51,578 nucleotides of DNA from Prevotella sp. 885 (GCF_002265625.1 NZ_NOVE01000021.1:1-51578); one strand, 5' to 3'. Shown: positions 8,634 through 18,536, counted from the stretch's first letter. A program made the numbers and translations. The notes: generated by a model not told the origin, from the sequence alone.

Positions 8634-10388
8634 ATGAAACTATATAATTATGCACTTGCAGCATTCCTCGGTCTGAGCGCCATGTCGCTGACTTCTTGTG
8701 AGGACAAGTTGGAGCTTACCAACCCCAACCAGCAGACCACGGACAAGTTCACCTCCGACGACCTCGAGGAGTGTGTCATCGCTGCTTACAACCACATACG
8801 CATTGAAGGCTCTACGGGTCGTGTGGGATACACCATCGACATGACTCGCGGCGACGAGGTATGGAACGCTTCTCAGGTATGGTACCTCGAGTTCGACAAC
8901 TTCAACGCTCCCATCACCAACGAAATAACAGAATGGCCCTGGCGTGAGGCTTACTACACCATCAACGTCTGCAACTTCATCCTCTCACGCACCGGCAACG
9001 ACGACACTGCCCTCTCTGAAAGCATGAAGCGCATCAAGGGTCAGGCTCTGTTCCTCCGTGCCTTCTCTTACTATAACCTCGCCGGCTATTACCAGAACGT
9101 GCCGCTCATCACCGACTACGACACATACTCAACACTGGACGGTCTGTACGGCAAGAACAACTCATACGATGAGGTGCTCGACCAGGTGGAGGCTGACCTC
9201 AAGGAAGCCATCACGCTGCTCCCCTCACGCGAAGAGGGCGGCGAGTGGGCAAAGGGTCGCGCCACAAGCGGTGCCGCTGCCGGCTATTACGCCCGTGCTC
9301 TCATGCAGCGCCACAAGTATAGCGAAGCTCTCGCTGTGCTGAAGGACATCATCAACAAGAAGTATGGCAAGTACTCGCTCATGGCCAACTACGGCGACAA
9401 CTTCCGCGAGGGTGCTGCATACGAGAACAATGCCGAGAGCCTCTTCGAGGTGCAGTATCTCGACTACGGCACACAGGGCACCGACGACGAGTGGACACCG
9501 GTGAACACTTCTCCGAACGCCACACAGGGTCACGCCATCGAGTCTAACCTCTGCCCGGGACGCTTCGGCGGTTGGGCTGACCTCTCTGCTTCGCCTTGGC
9601 TCTATCAGCTCTTCAAGAGCGAGCGCACAACAGCCGGCAAGCTCGATCCGCGTCTTTACTGGACTCTCTGCACATACGAGAAGGACTGGGAAGGCTTCGA
9701 GAACGGCAACGTGGCTTACACACAGAAGCTCACTCCGCAGGACACTCTCGTCACCAACAACCTCAACGGTGGTATTCCTATCGCAAAGTGGACCAACATC
9801 CGCACCAACTTGTATAGCACTGTTACCACCGGTCTGCACTGCGGCATCAACCTCCGAATGATGCGTTATTCTGACGTGCTGCTCCGCGCTGCCGAGTGCG
9901 AGAACGAGGTGAACGGACCTACACAGCAGGCCATCGACTGGATTAACGAGGTGCGCCAGCGTGCTAACCTCGCCAAGCTCAAGCTTGCCGACTTCGACAC
10001 AAAGGACAAGCTCTTCGAGCAGATTGCCAACGTGGAGCGTCCGAAGGAGTTCGGTTGTGAGTTCGGTCGCGGTTTCGACCTTCTCCGTTGGGGATTCTTC
10101 TATGACGCAGACCGTCTGCAGCAGTTGAAGGAGCACAGCGTTGTGCGTCTCGGCATCAACTTCCTGCCCACTGATCCGGTTTCATACTCTGAGTATGGTA
10201 GCGATGACAAGGTAATCAGCCCGGTAGACTACTTCGTTCCCGGTCATGAGTTCCTGCCCATCTCGCAGAACCTTATGAATAACAACCCGAACCTCGTTGG
10301 CAACTCAGCCAACAACTCGTCAGACAACACCACCTACTTCAAGGAGAAGGGTTGGACGGTTCACCCGGTTACAAGACTCAGCAAGTAA
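8634..10388 (+). CDS. SusD-like surface glycan-binding lipoprotein
   Basis: This 584-residue protein is the lid of the SusC-like channel and binds the glycan at the cell surface. The signal peptide ends in a lipobox with Cys22 (SLTSC), followed by acidic Glu-Asp residues, as is common in surface-exported Bacteroidota lipoproteins. The N-terminal SusD region (LTNPNQQTTDKFTSDDLEECVIAAYN) is followed by tetratricopeptide-like helices (IKGQALFLRAFSYYNLAGYY). The RagB/SusD C-terminal part (MMRYSDVLLRAAECENEV, ERPKEFGCEFGRGFDLLRWG) and the closing FLPISQNLMNNNPNL motif complete the family pattern. It follows the susC-like gene in the normal order. Confidence 0.96.
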   Translation: MKLYNYALAAFLGLSAMSLTSCEDKLELTNPNQQTTDKFTSDDLEECVIAAYNHIRIEGSTGRVGYTIDMTRGDEVWNASQVWYLEFDNFNAPITNEITEWPWREAYYTINVCNFILSRTGNDDTALSESMKRIKGQALFLRAFSYYNLAGYYQNVPLITDYDTYSTLDGLYGKNNSYDEVLDQVEADLKEAITLLPSREEGGEWAKGRATSGAAAGYYARALMQRHKYSEALAVLKDIINKKYGKYSLMANYGDNFREGAAYENNAESLFEVQYLDYGTQGTDDEWTPVNTSPNATQGHAIESNLCPGRFGGWADLSASPWLYQLFKSERTTAGKLDPRLYWTLCTYEKDWEGFENGNVAYTQKLTPQDTLVTNNLNGGIPIAKWTNIRTNLYSTVTTGLHCGINLRMMRYSDVLLRAAECENEVNGPTQQAIDWINEVRQRANLAKLKLADFDTKDKLFEQIANVERPKEFGCEFGRGFDLLRWGFFYDADRLQQLKEHSVVRLGINFLPTDPVSYSEYGSDDKVISPVDYFVPGHEFLPISQNLMNNNPNLVGNSANNSSDNTTYFKEKGWTVHPVTRLSK

Positions 10389-10421
10389 AAACAACATTAT
10401 TAAATATTAGCAAATACTATT

Positions 10422-12146
10422 ATGAAACATATAAGCAAATTGGCATCCGTATTCTGCGCCGCCGCTTTGGCGATGACAGCACTGACCGGATGCGAGGGCA
10501 GCGACATATTCAACGTTAACGGTCCTGACTGGCTTACAGAACGTGCTGACTCCATCGCCAATGCCAACAAGGGCCAGGCTGCAAAGATTTCGCCGACCAC
10601 ACTCGGAAATACAGACTGCTCATCAGCATGGTGGGAGGCTCACCTCGATCAGGACATCAAGATTGAGAGCAACAAGGTCTACTCCACCACCTTCACCAAC
10701 TACTCTTCACTTGCAAGCAACTGGAACAACTACGTAGTGGTGCTCCGCAAGGCTGACAAAACAGAGTATTGCTGCCTCCGCTCGGACGACTATGGATGGG
10801 GCGACAGCTACGCATCCTGCACTCACAGCAACACAGCTTCAGGCGACTGGGCAAGCTGGCTCGCTCAGATGAACGGCGCAAAGGTTACGGTCACAGTTAC
10901 CAACTATGGAGACAACACCTGCGACGTTGTGGCTGACGTAGTAGGAACAGAAGGTATGGTTTCGCAGCAGAAGTATACAGGCATCCCCGTTGAATCGGCT
11001 GACCTTTACCTCGACTTCACCGTTGACGGATGTTACTACGTCTTCGATAAGGATGAAATGGACGTGACTGACGCTGTTGACCAGCAGCCTGTCTCTATGG
11101 AACTTACTGATGTTCCGGCAGAGGTTAACCTCGGTACTGAGCTTTCTGATTTCACATCACAGATTAAGGCTAAGGTTACATACGACGGCGGAACTGTCAA
11201 GGAGATTTCGGCAAGCGACCTTACGTTCATGGTAGTGCCCGACTTCAATACTCTCGGCGACAAGTATATCGTTGCTACGCTCAACAAGACTCTCCTCAAC
11301 AAGCAGGCAGACAAGACCATCAACGCAAGCGCAGCCTTCAAGGTGGTGGACACTCCTGTGAAGGTTGAGGTGGCAAGCAAGCCGAAGCACACCAACTATT
11401 ACTTCTTCAACTCAAGCGCTATCCTTGGCGTGGAGCGCACATTGGCATTCGACGCTACCGGCTTGGAGGTGAAGGGAACTTATCAGGACGGACGCACAGA
11501 GGTGCTCGACAACTCGAAGCTCACCTTCTCAACAGTTCCTGCAAAGGCTGGCGAGCACAAGGTGGTAATCACTGCCAACGGCGGCAAGACTGCTGAGGTG
11601 ACAGTTAAGGTGAACGAGTCGAAGGTTACTGCTGCCACTCCGGAGCCAACCTCTCTCGGTGCAGCCAACTGCTCTGACGCGTTCTGGTCAGTATTCACAG
11701 ACGACATCAAGGTTCCGGCTGGCGCAACTCGCGAGTTCAACTTCACCAACTACACATCTGGTGCAGGCAACTGGAACAACTACGTGGTTATTCTCCGCGA
11801 TGCAGCCAAGACAGCTCCCGAATATGGAGTTGTACGTGCCGACAACTACGGCTGGGGCAACGGCTACGCAGCTTGCACCTCGAAAGGCACTCAGCTCGAA
11901 TCATACGCAGACTGGGCAGGATGGCTCGCTGCAATGAACGGCGCCAAGGTTAAGCTTTACGTCACAAACTGCAACAACGGCACCGCTGACATCCAGGCCA
12001 TTGTTACCGGCAATGACGGCACAGAGACCTACCAGTCTTACCTCGGCATCAACACCATCAACCCGAACGACCTCTACGTTTCGTTCACAGTGGACGGCAG
12101 CCACCTCGTATTTGGCTCAGCTGCCAAGGCAAGAAGACATAAGTAA
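10422..12146 (+). CDS. Surface glycan-binding lipoprotein (SusE/F position) with duplicated unknown domain
   Basis: This 574-residue lipoprotein (lipobox LTGC, Cys24) sits where SusE/F-type glycan-binding proteins are normally encoded. It has two copies of an unrecognised domain of about 155 residues (about 55-208 and 407-566). The copies share SAWW/DAFW, NYSS/NYTS followed by NWNNYVV, LRSDDYGWGDSYASC/VRADNYGWGNGYAAC, and WAxWLAxMNGAKV. Between them lie two Ig-like modules (about 220-405). A third copy ends the neighbouring GH43 enzyme. The Trp-rich motifs and context suggest arabinan binding outside the cell. It lacks recognisable SusE or SusF sequence signatures. The role is inferred; the lipoprotein call and the duplication are direct. 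Confidence 0.85.
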   Translation: MKHISKLASVFCAAALAMTALTGCEGSDIFNVNGPDWLTERADSIANANKGQAAKISPTTLGNTDCSSAWWEAHLDQDIKIESNKVYSTTFTNYSSLASNWNNYVVVLRKADKTEYCCLRSDDYGWGDSYASCTHSNTASGDWASWLAQMNGAKVTVTVTNYGDNTCDVVADVVGTEGMVSQQKYTGIPVESADLYLDFTVDGCYYVFDKDEMDVTDAVDQQPVSMELTDVPAEVNLGTELSDFTSQIKAKVTYDGGTVKEISASDLTFMVVPDFNTLGDKYIVATLNKTLLNKQADKTINASAAFKVVDTPVKVEVASKPKHTNYYFFNSSAILGVERTLAFDATGLEVKGTYQDGRTEVLDNSKLTFSTVPAKAGEHKVVITANGGKTAEVTVKVNESKVTAATPEPTSLGAANCSDAFWSVFTDDIKVPAGATREFNFTNYTSGAGNWNNYVVILRDAAKTAPEYGVVRADNYGWGNGYAACTSKGTQLESYADWAGWLAAMNGAKVKLYVTNCNNGTADIQAIVTGNDGTETYQSYLGINTINPNDLYVSFTVDGSHLVFGSAAKARRHK

Positions 12147-12152
12147 AATCAG

Positions 12153-12192
12153 TTGAGAGTTGAGAGTTGGAAGTTCAACTCTCAACTCTCAA
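12153..12192 (+). other. Perfect 17-bp intra-operon hairpin
   Basis: TTGAGAGTTGAGAGTTG and its exact complement are separated by a 6-base loop (GAAGTT), starting 6 bases after the stop of the lipoprotein gene and ending 15 bases before the GH43 start. It is followed by TTTAAAAAT, only a weak U-tract. It may partly terminate transcription or protect upstream mRNA from 3' decay, giving more transporter and binding protein than enzyme. Confidence 0.7.
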
Positions 12193-12207
12193 TTTAAAAA
12201 TAGTCCT

Positions 12208-14895
12208 ATGAAAAATCTATTACTTCCCATATTCGCATTCTCCGCTCTCTCTTCCGCAGCGCAGACCACTGTCACCGACGCTGACTTGCAGGGAGCTTAC
12301 AGCGCTCGTCAGTACGGCAAGCGCGTGGTTTGTCATGACCCGTCCATCGTCATTGACAACATCACAAATCCCGCATCCCCTACATATTATATATATGGAT
12401 CTCACCTTGGCAGAGGCAAGACCACAGCCGCTGAGAACTATCAGGAGTGGACAGTCTTTAAGGCTGACGAGAGCAACGCCACTGCCACCAACAGCCTCTT
12501 CTGCAATCTGAGTGGCAATCTCGTCAACTACTCTGACGCTTACGCCACACACGCCGTGACATCCGTCAAGGACTACACTGGCAAGACCGTTACGTTCGGC
12601 AACTTCGACGCTCACGGATGGCAGAAGAAAGGCAATACAGTGAAGGGCATGCAGTGGGCGCCCGACGTCATCTACAACAAGACGATGAAGAAGTGGTGTA
12701 TGTATATGAGCCTCAACGGCGACAACTGGGCTTCGAGCATCGTCTGCTTCACAAGCGACAACGTAGAAGGTCCGTGGAAATATCAGGGTCCGGTGGTATT
12801 CTCCGGCTTCTTGGGTAAGTATGCACACAATGGATATGCGGCTGCCGACGACTGGAAGAACACCGACTTCACCATTGCCACTGGCGAAACCTCCCTGCCC
12901 GAGCGATATAATGTAGGCGACAAGTGGGGATCGTTCTGGCCTAACTGCATCGACCCATGCGTATTCTACGACGATCAGGACAATCTGTGGATGAGCTACG
13001 GATCATGGTCAGGCGGCATCTTCCTGCTGCGCCTCGACAAGAACAACGGTCTGCGCGACTATACTTACACATATCCTTACGAGGTTAATGGCAAAGCTGC
13101 TACATCCGCTGCTGCCAGCGCCAACACCACAAGCGACCCCTACTTCGGCAAGAAGATAGCCGGCGGATATTATGTTTCGGGCGAGGCAAGCTACGTAGAG
13201 AAGATTGGTTCACACTATTTCCTCTTCATGAGCTACGGCGGACTCGTCAGCACCGGCGGCTATCAGATGCGCGTGTTCCGTTCGGACAATCCCGAAGGAC
13301 CTTACGTTGACTGCAACGGCACATCAGCCGTCTTCAACCGCTACCTTATGAACTACAGCGCCACTACTGCCGACAACCGCGGTGTGCTGCTCTTCGGCGG
13401 CTATAAGTGGGATCCGATGTCGGGTGCTGAGATTGCACAGGGTCACAATTCTGCCTTCACAGACAAGGAAGGACGCTCGTTCGTGGTCTATCACTCACGC
13501 TTCACCAACAAGGGCGAAGGTCATGAGGTTCGCGTTCATCAGCTCTTCCTCAACGATGAGGGTTGGATAATGGCTGCTCCGTTCGAGTTTGACGGCGAGA
13601 CAATCACCAACAACGACATAGCCACTAAGGCTTCCATCGCAGACACCGAGATAGCCGGCGACTATCAGTTCCTCCGCCATGAATATGGTCAGAACACGGA
13701 AGCCAAGGCTTATGAGACTCCCGTCAACATCCGCCTCAATGCCGACGGCACCATCAGCGGTGCAGAGAACGGCACATGGGAGCGCACAGCAGGTACTGAC
13801 TATATCGCTCTTACATTTGACGACGTGGTTTATCGTGGCGTACTGGTTCGCCAGACCATCGACTATACCAATATCCCCGCCATCGCCATCGCTGCTCTCT
13901 CTTCTTCAAGCGGTTCCACCACATTGGGTCAGAAGAGCTACACAAAGCAGCAGGAGGTTTGGGCTGTGAAGGCTGACGCTAAGGCTGCCATCAAGTACAC
14001 AGCCAACAAGATTAACCTTCCGTTCGACGACGGCACTGTTTTGGAAGAGACTCCGGTTCTGCCCACAGAGGGTAAGCTCGGCACTAACATCTCATGGAAG
14101 TCGAGCGACGAGAGCATCCTCACAAGCGACGGAAAGGTAAAGGGCCAGGGTGAAGTGACGATGACAATGATAGTCTCAAAGGACGATTACGTTTACACTA
14201 AGGACTACACCATCGTAGTGGAGGCAGAAGCAGAGAAGGACGCTGACGTTTACTTCCCCGAGTCGATGGAGAAGAACACCTCAGCAGCCTGGTGGACCAA
14301 CTTCTCAAAGGACTATTACACTCTCAAGAAGGGCAGCAAGGCAGAGCTTAAGTTCTATAACTACAGCAACAAGGTGGCAAACTGGAACAACTGGTGCCTC
14401 GTGGCTGCCAACGCTGAGCGCGGTGCTGAGGAATATGGCGAACATTTCGTTCTCCGTAACGACAATTACGGATGGTTTACTGTTGCTGGTGGCAATACTA
14501 ATGACAACTCATCCAACGTTGAGTTTACCCTCCAGAGCGACTACAACTGGGACACATTCCTTGACGATATGGACGGTTCGTTAGTGGATATGAATGTAGA
14601 GTTCAACGGCAATGTGGTGAAGATGACATCCACCATCACCACTACCACCAAGAAGGTATACAACTATTCGTTCAGCATGAAGCTTACACAGCCTGAGGAC
14701 AAGGTGGTATTGTTCTTCGTTAACGAAGGTTCGTACATCGACGGATCAAGCTTAGCCACTGGCATCAACTCTCCGTACGTCATCACCAAGAAGGCTGAGG
14801 GCAACGGCAAGTGGTATAATCTGAACGGTCAGCAGGTGGACAGCTCATACAAGGGCATCGTAATTGTGAACGGACGCAAGTTCGTTAATAAGTAA
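12208..14895 (+). CDS. Multidomain GH43 arabinanase-like enzyme with C-terminal unknown binding domain
   Basis: This 895-residue secreted enzyme should cleave alpha-1,5-arabinan or its side chains. I chose ATG 12208 because it begins a clean signal peptide (MKNLLLPIFAFSALSSAAQ); an in-frame ATG at 12160 would put codons through the hairpin. The five-bladed GH43 domain (about 20-480) shows the three catalytic acids: Asp44 (CHDPS), Asp249 (CIDPC) and Glu326 (GEASY). It also has WAPDV and a GHNSA motif like the metal-site His of endo-arabinanases. Next are a beta-rich C-terminal GH43 domain (about 485-590), a degenerate Ig domain (about 593-675) and the AWW/NWNN domain shared with the preceding lipoprotein (about 679-845). 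The protein ends WYNLNGQQV...GIVIVNGRKF, a C-terminal cap like a short type IX sorting domain. The GH43 subfamily is not certain. Confidence 0.88.
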   Translation: MKNLLLPIFAFSALSSAAQTTVTDADLQGAYSARQYGKRVVCHDPSIVIDNITNPASPTYYIYGSHLGRGKTTAAENYQEWTVFKADESNATATNSLFCNLSGNLVNYSDAYATHAVTSVKDYTGKTVTFGNFDAHGWQKKGNTVKGMQWAPDVIYNKTMKKWCMYMSLNGDNWASSIVCFTSDNVEGPWKYQGPVVFSGFLGKYAHNGYAAADDWKNTDFTIATGETSLPERYNVGDKWGSFWPNCIDPCVFYDDQDNLWMSYGSWSGGIFLLRLDKNNGLRDYTYTYPYEVNGKAATSAAASANTTSDPYFGKKIAGGYYVSGEASYVEKIGSHYFLFMSYGGLVSTGGYQMRVFRSDNPEGPYVDCNGTSAVFNRYLMNYSATTADNRGVLLFGGYKWDPMSGAEIAQGHNSAFTDKEGRSFVVYHSRFTNKGEGHEVRVHQLFLNDEGWIMAAPFEFDGETITNNDIATKASIADTEIAGDYQFLRHEYGQNTEAKAYETPVNIRLNADGTISGAENGTWERTAGTDYIALTFDDVVYRGVLVRQTIDYTNIPAIAIAALSSSSGSTTLGQKSYTKQQEVWAVKADAKAAIKYTANKINLPFDDGTVLEETPVLPTEGKLGTNISWKSSDESILTSDGKVKGQGEVTMTMIVSKDDYVYTKDYTIVVEAEAEKDADVYFPESMEKNTSAAWWTNFSKDYYTLKKGSKAELKFYNYSNKVANWNNWCLVAANAERGAEEYGEHFVLRNDNYGWFTVAGGNTNDNSSNVEFTLQSDYNWDTFLDDMDGSLVDMNVEFNGNVVKMTSTITTTTKKVYNYSFSMKLTQPEDKVVLFFVNEGSYIDGSSLATGINSPYVITKKAEGNGKWYNLNGQQVDSSYKGIVIVNGRKFVNK

Positions 14896-14924
14896 AAACA
14901 TTCATAAGAGATACTCTATTAAAT

Positions 14925-15950
14925 ATGAATCTCAAGAAATACATCTATGGAGCAGTGGTTCTTGCCACTGCCCCATTCTTTAATACGGCTCAGGCAAGCG
15001 CCCAGACGGCTCCTCTCGCTGTCGATACGCCAATGGTGCACGACCCCGTGATGGCTTTCGAGGACGGTCAGTATTATCTCTACTGCACCGGACACGGCAT
15101 CACGCAGATGACATCTTCCAACCGCCGCCACTGGACCATCAAGCCCGAAGGCTTACTGCCCGAAGGTAAGATACCGGCATGGACCCGCGACAGCGTTCCG
15201 GGATTTGAGACTCACATTTGGGCTCCCGACGTTATCAAGTATCGCGGCAAGTGGTATATGGCTTACTCTTGCTCCACATTCGGCAAGAATACGTCGGCTA
15301 TAGGATTGCTTAGCAATACGTCGCTCGCCAATGCGGACGGATGGAAGGACGAAGGATGCATCGTGGCTTCTAAGGGAGACCGCGACAACTGGAACGCCAT
15401 CGACCCTAACTTCATCGTTGACAAGAAGGGCAACGCTTGGATGACGTGGGGATCGTTCTGGGACGGCATCCAGCTCGTACAGCTCGACCGCTCCTTGCAC
15501 GTAAAGCGGGGCGCCAAGCCCGTTACCATAGCAAGACGACATGCCGTGGGCGACACCACAGCCGAACCTAATCCTACATCGGAGTTTGCCGGCACCAATG
15601 CCATCGAGGCTCCATTCATAATGCAGCACGACGGATATTATTATCTGTTCGTAAGCTGGGACTACTGCTGCCGCGGATCAAAGAGCAACTACCGTGTGGC
15701 AGTGGGAAGAAGCAAGAAAGTAGCTGGTCCTTACCTCGACCGCAACGGCAAGGATATGCGTGAGGGTGGCGGCACCATCTTCCTTGAAGGCGACAAGCGT
15801 GAGTTTGAGGCAGCAGGACACTGCGCAGCTTACTCGTTCGCAGACGGCGACTGGTTTGTCTGCCACGGCTACAGCATGCAGAAGAACGGTGCCCCGCTGC
15901 TCATACAGAAGAAGATAAGTTGGACTGCCGACGGTTGGCCAACTCTTTAA
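14925..15950 (+). CDS. GH43 endo-alpha-1,5-L-arabinanase
   Basis: This compact 341-residue enzyme is expected to cut the alpha-1,5-arabinan backbone. A signal peptide (about 1-27, ending AQASAQ) is followed by a single five-bladed propeller. The catalytic triad is visible as Asp40 (VHDPVM), Asp160 (NAIDPNF) and Glu228 (NAIEAPF). The sequences HIWAPDV, WMTWGSFWDGIQL, YYYLFVSWDYCCRGSKSNYR and AAGHCAAY are typical of bacterial endo-arabinanases. Length matches the single-domain members. It lies 29 bases after the larger GH43 gene and 41 before the GH51 gene, clearly in the same operon. Without a lipobox it is probably periplasmic; the cell location is inference. Confidence 0.93.
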   Translation: MNLKKYIYGAVVLATAPFFNTAQASAQTAPLAVDTPMVHDPVMAFEDGQYYLYCTGHGITQMTSSNRRHWTIKPEGLLPEGKIPAWTRDSVPGFETHIWAPDVIKYRGKWYMAYSCSTFGKNTSAIGLLSNTSLANADGWKDEGCIVASKGDRDNWNAIDPNFIVDKKGNAWMTWGSFWDGIQLVQLDRSLHVKRGAKPVTIARRHAVGDTTAEPNPTSEFAGTNAIEAPFIMQHDGYYYLFVSWDYCCRGSKSNYRVAVGRSKKVAGPYLDRNGKDMREGGGTIFLEGDKREFEAAGHCAAYSFADGDWFVCHGYSMQKNGAPLLIQKKISWTADGWPTL

Positions 15951-15991
15951 CACTCAACCATTCCATAAACAACAAAAGATAAAAGAAAAAA

Positions 15992-18430
15992 ATGAAACCA
16001 AATAACATTCTCCTCTCGGCGTTGCTTGCCTCCGCTTTGACAGCAAACGCCCAAGTGAAGATAAACGTTGATGTCGCCAATCCCGGCGTTAAGGTATCGC
16101 CTAATCTCTACGGCATCTTCTTCGAGGACATCAATCATGCTGCGGACGGCGGTCTTTACGCTGAACTTATAAGCAACCGCTCGTTCGAGGATAGCGACAA
16201 CGCCACTCCCACATGGCGCACAAAGGCTGCTGACGGAGCCACCATCTCTACGCAACTCGTCAGCAAGGCTCTGCTCAACAACGCTCAGGGAAAGGCTCTT
16301 CAGATAAACGTCGCTGCGCGTCAGAACGCCACTGCCTCTCTCGTCAACGAGGGTTTCTGGGGCATCAATGCCGTGCAAGGCAGAACTTACAAGTTGTCTC
16401 TTTGGGCTAAAGGAAGCTACAAGGGCGGCGTTAAGGCTCGCCTCGTCAGCACCGATGGCAAGAGCGTGTATGCCGAGACAGCCGTGGACGCTAAGATGGG
16501 AAAGAAGTGGAGCAAGTTCACTGCCTCTCTTACAGCCAACGCCAACGACCCTAAAGCTCAGTTCGAGCTGGTCTTCGACGGCAAAGGCACCATCACATTA
16601 GACGTCGTCAGCCTCTTCCCGCCTACATTCATGAATCGCGAGAACGGTCTGCGCCCCGACCTTGCACAGCTTCTCTATAACATCCGTCCCAAGTTCGTGC
16701 GCTTCCCCGGTGGTTGCTATGTGGAAGGACAGGAGTCGCCTGAGAACGCTTTCCATTGGGAGAAGACCATCGGTCCCATAGAAGAACGTCCGGGACATAA
16801 GAACGTCAACTGGCGTTATCGCACAAGCGACGGCATGGGATTTGACGAATACCTGCAGCTTGCCGAAGACCTTAACGCCAAACCGCTCTACGTGGTGAAC
16901 GTTGGACTGTGGCACGGTGGCATGACCCCCGTGGACAGCATCCAGCCTTGGATTGACGAATGTATGAACGCTTTGGAGTATGCCAATGGTCCTGTCACAA
17001 GCAAGTACGGAGCACTGCGTGCAAAGAACGGTCATCCAGAGCCTTACAACATCGAGTATCTCGAGATTGGCAATGAGAACAACCAGCCCGACCCTGCCCT
17101 TCAGAGCGACCATTACTATGAGCGCTTCAAGAAGTTTAAGGATGCGGTCCTCGCCAAATATCCCAACATGCACCTCATCGGCAACGTAGTGGCATGGGGT
17201 GATGACAATCCCACATGGGACAGCAACGAAAGCGTAGAACTGCTCGATGAGCATTACTATCGCAATCCGGCTTGGTTTGCCGAGAACTTCCGCAAGTACG
17301 ACGGTTACGACCGTAAGGGTCCGGAGATTTACGTCGGCGAGTATGCCGTCACACAGGGCTTCGGCAATATGGGATCTCTTGATGCCGCTCTCGGCGAGGC
17401 TGTCTATATGATGGGCATCGAGAACAACAGCGACATCGTTACGATGGCATCATACGCTCCTATCTTCGCCAACCTCAACGACCGTATGTGGGCACCTGAC
17501 ATGATTCAGTTTACGTCTGACCGTGTGTTCGGCACACCGTCTTACTACGTTCAGAACCTCATGGCTAACAACGTGGGCACTCGCGTACTCAATGTAAAGC
17601 AGGACAATCCTTATTCTTACGGCGAGGTGCAGGTCAAGCCAGCTGTATGCCGCGTGGGTATGGGCACATGGGCTACGCAGGCTTCATTCGAAGACAAGGG
17701 CTACACAGATGCTGAGGGCAAGGCTCTGCCTATGACTCTGCAGGAACTTCCCACTGACATTAACGGCGACTGGAAAGTTGACGGTGGCATCATCAAGCAG
17801 ACGTCCAATGGCGAGAGCTGCATACGTCTCAACCCCGGTGAGATTACTGCTGACGGCTATATATATAAGGTAAGAGCACGCAAGGACTCAGGCAATGAAG
17901 GCTTCATGATCATCTTCAATTATGTGGATGACAAGAACTACTGCTGGCTCAACCTTGGCGGATGGAACAACACGCAGCACGGCATCGAGCAGATTGTCGG
18001 CGGCGCAAAGGGTCAGGCTGCCACTGTCTCAGGAACCATTGAGACGGGTCGTTGGTACGACATCGAGCTGAAGGTGGTTGGCGACAGCGTCTACGCAAGT
18101 CTTGACGGCAAGCAGATATTCGCCACAAAGCTCCGCGCCAACACGCTGCCCGGCGTATTCTCCACAGCCACTCTTGACGAGAAAACCGGCGAAGTGATTC
18201 TGAAGGTTGCCAACACCAGCAGCGAGAACACCACTGCCGAAATCTGCTTGCAAGGCAAGACCATCAAGGGCGCCAAGCTAATCCGCCTCACAGCCAAGAA
18301 CGGTCAGGAAGAAAACACCATCGACAACCCCACAAACGTCCACCCCACCGAGACGTTTGTCACCACTTCTTCTGATGGCGGCGTAGTGGAGATTCCGGCT
18401 AACTCGCTGAATATCTTCCGCCTTAAATAA
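15992..18430 (+). CDS. GH51 alpha-L-arabinofuranosidase with inserted lectin-like domain
   Basis: This 812-residue enzyme removes arabinofuranose from arabinan oligosaccharides and is the last gene of the operon. A signal peptide (about 1-20) is followed by the family start VSPNLYGIFFEDINHAADGG and a CBM4/9-like insert (about 65-205). The TIM barrel carries the acid/base Glu362 in YLEIGNENN and the nucleophile Glu450 in IYVGEYAV. After the barrel, a concanavalin-like insert (about 585-710; DGYIYKVRARK...NYCWLNLGGWNN..QHGIEQ) interrupts the C-terminal beta-sandwich, as in many Bacteroidota GH51 proteins. It ends VEIPANSLNIFRLK, the usual end of the family's C-terminal domain. A strong terminator follows. 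Confidence 0.94.
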   Translation: MKPNNILLSALLASALTANAQVKINVDVANPGVKVSPNLYGIFFEDINHAADGGLYAELISNRSFEDSDNATPTWRTKAADGATISTQLVSKALLNNAQGKALQINVAARQNATASLVNEGFWGINAVQGRTYKLSLWAKGSYKGGVKARLVSTDGKSVYAETAVDAKMGKKWSKFTASLTANANDPKAQFELVFDGKGTITLDVVSLFPPTFMNRENGLRPDLAQLLYNIRPKFVRFPGGCYVEGQESPENAFHWEKTIGPIEERPGHKNVNWRYRTSDGMGFDEYLQLAEDLNAKPLYVVNVGLWHGGMTPVDSIQPWIDECMNALEYANGPVTSKYGALRAKNGHPEPYNIEYLEIGNENNQPDPALQSDHYYERFKKFKDAVLAKYPNMHLIGNVVAWGDDNPTWDSNESVELLDEHYYRNPAWFAENFRKYDGYDRKGPEIYVGEYAVTQGFGNMGSLDAALGEAVYMMGIENNSDIVTMASYAPIFANLNDRMWAPDMIQFTSDRVFGTPSYYVQNLMANNVGTRVLNVKQDNPYSYGEVQVKPAVCRVGMGTWATQASFEDKGYTDAEGKALPMTLQELPTDINGDWKVDGGIIKQTSNGESCIRLNPGEITADGYIYKVRARKDSGNEGFMIIFNYVDDKNYCWLNLGGWNNTQHGIEQIVGGAKGQAATVSGTIETGRWYDIELKVVGDSVYASLDGKQIFATKLRANTLPGVFSTATLDEKTGEVILKVANTSSENTTAEICLQGKTIKGAKLIRLTAKNGQEENTIDNPTNVHPTETFVTTSSDGGVVEIPANSLNIFRLK

Positions 18431-18474
18431 GAATGTAACACGCTATTCTTATAATAAAAAAACACAAACAAGTT

Positions 18475-18536
18475 ACTCCTTAAAAGGCAAAAGCATTAAA
18501 ACTGTTAATGTTTTTGTCCTTTTAAGGAGTTTTTTT
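18475..18536 (+). terminator. Rho-independent terminator of the arabinan operon
   Basis: ACTCCTTAAAAGG at the left pairs with CCTTTTAAGGAGT, with an inner stem of CATTAA/TTAATG, followed by a run of T residues. It lies 44 bases after the GH51 stop and ends the operon. Confidence 0.88.

Noticed and set aside
9225..10136. A 303-codon antisense frame inside the susD-like gene
   Set aside because: The plus-strand SusD motifs are unambiguous and the antisense product resembles other shadow frames rather than a protein family.
12160..12207. Upstream ATG start for the first GH43 protein
   Set aside because: It would translate through the perfect hairpin and place a hydrophilic stretch before the signal peptide; ATG 12208 gives a normal signal sequence.
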